Assembly: GCA_004554165.1 (NCBI GenBank)
Contig: SFNQ01000038.1
Location: forward strand, 1 to 15,106
DNA from: Clostridiales bacterium
GTDB lineage: Bacteria; Bacillota; Clostridia; Christensenellales; CAG-138
DNA: 15,106 nucleotides
Reading direction: 5' to 3'
Shown here piece by piece: positions 15,035 to 15,106 of this stretch (position 1 is its first letter; each line of letters opens with the position of its first letter). The notes under the pieces were generated by a model that had not been told where the DNA came from, made no database searches, and saw only the letters and a list, made by a program, of their open reading frames with translations. Made by a program: the position numbers and the translations under genes.

Positions 15035-15070
15035 GTATAGCTATGAAGGAAATCGTCGGGAGAGCTATAC
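15035..15070. repeat. Inverted repeat GTATAGCT/AGCTATAC in the leader of the next gene
   Basis: The 8-bp arms at 15035-15042 and 15063-15070 are perfect inverted copies separated by 20 nt; two of the next three outer base pairs also match. It begins at the base after the preceding palindrome. It could be a stem in a 5' leader or a pair of protein half-sites. Confidence 0.4.
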
Positions 15071-15096
15071 AGTAAAGGGCGCATAGGACGGTGATT

Positions 15097-15101
15097 GGAG
15101 G
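15097..15101 (+). promoter_or_regulatory. Likely ribosome binding site of a gene starting outside the window
   Basis: GGAGG at 15097-15101 is an ideal Shine-Dalgarno core only 5 nt from the window end. A start codon would be expected at about 15107-15112, so the next + strand gene probably begins immediately to the right. Confidence 0.5.
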
Positions 15102-15106
15102 CTCTT

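Noticed and set aside
15035..15106. T-box or other riboswitch leader at the right edge
   Set aside because: Some GAGAGC and GGTGATTGG pieces recall T-box stem I, but the conserved elements are not in the right order, no T-box sequence is present, and only about 10 nt remain before the expected start codon.

Overview
The window looks like a chromosomal segment of an anaerobic, endospore-forming member of the Clostridia (Bacillota) with GC-rich DNA (GC-rich third positions, about 58-60% by eye). A gerA-type germinant receptor operon implies spore formation. A bacterial-length pyruvate phosphate dikinase and a DUF5685/J-domain gene pair are also typical of Clostridia. I cannot name the genus. 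All ten genes lie on the + strand; long minus-strand frames are shadows of GC-rich coding sequence. I see no tRNA, rRNA, CRISPR array, insertion sequence or prophage gene.

Layout. 1-184: a perfect 26-bp palindrome, then a good sigma-A promoter. 185-1360: class I/II PLP aminotransferase. 1380-1417: a terminator-like hairpin that ends one base before the ribosome binding site of mutS2 (1431-3782). 3783-4115: a gene-free stretch with a long-loop terminator candidate and a very good promoter. 4116-6746: ppdK, starting at TTG and not at the upstream ATG of the same open frame. 6747-6971: three hairpins in a row. 6972-11023: germination receptor operon of A (ATGA overlap) B (19-nt overlap) C, followed 13 nt later by a 52-residue two-helix membrane protein that may be a D subunit. 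11120-12560: DUF5685 protein overlapping a J-domain protein with a nine-cysteine tail. 12612-14948: class A penicillin-binding protein whose start codon lies in the loop of a perfect 8-bp stem. 14949-15106: two abutting dyads and a GGAGG motif at the window end, apparently the control region of a gene that starts just outside.

Working together. The ger operon encodes the inner-spore-membrane receptor that senses nutrients. The PBP builds peptidoglycan. PPDK links pyruvate and PEP in anaerobic energy and carbon metabolism. MutS2 acts in recombination control or ribosome rescue. These are mostly ordinary core or sporulation genes placed side by side. The less-described items are the small ger-operon ORF, the cysteine-rich DUF5685/J-domain pair, the hairpin over the PBP start codon and the structured intergenic DNA at 6784-6903 and 15017-15070. 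I found no clear evidence of a wholly new defence or mobile system.
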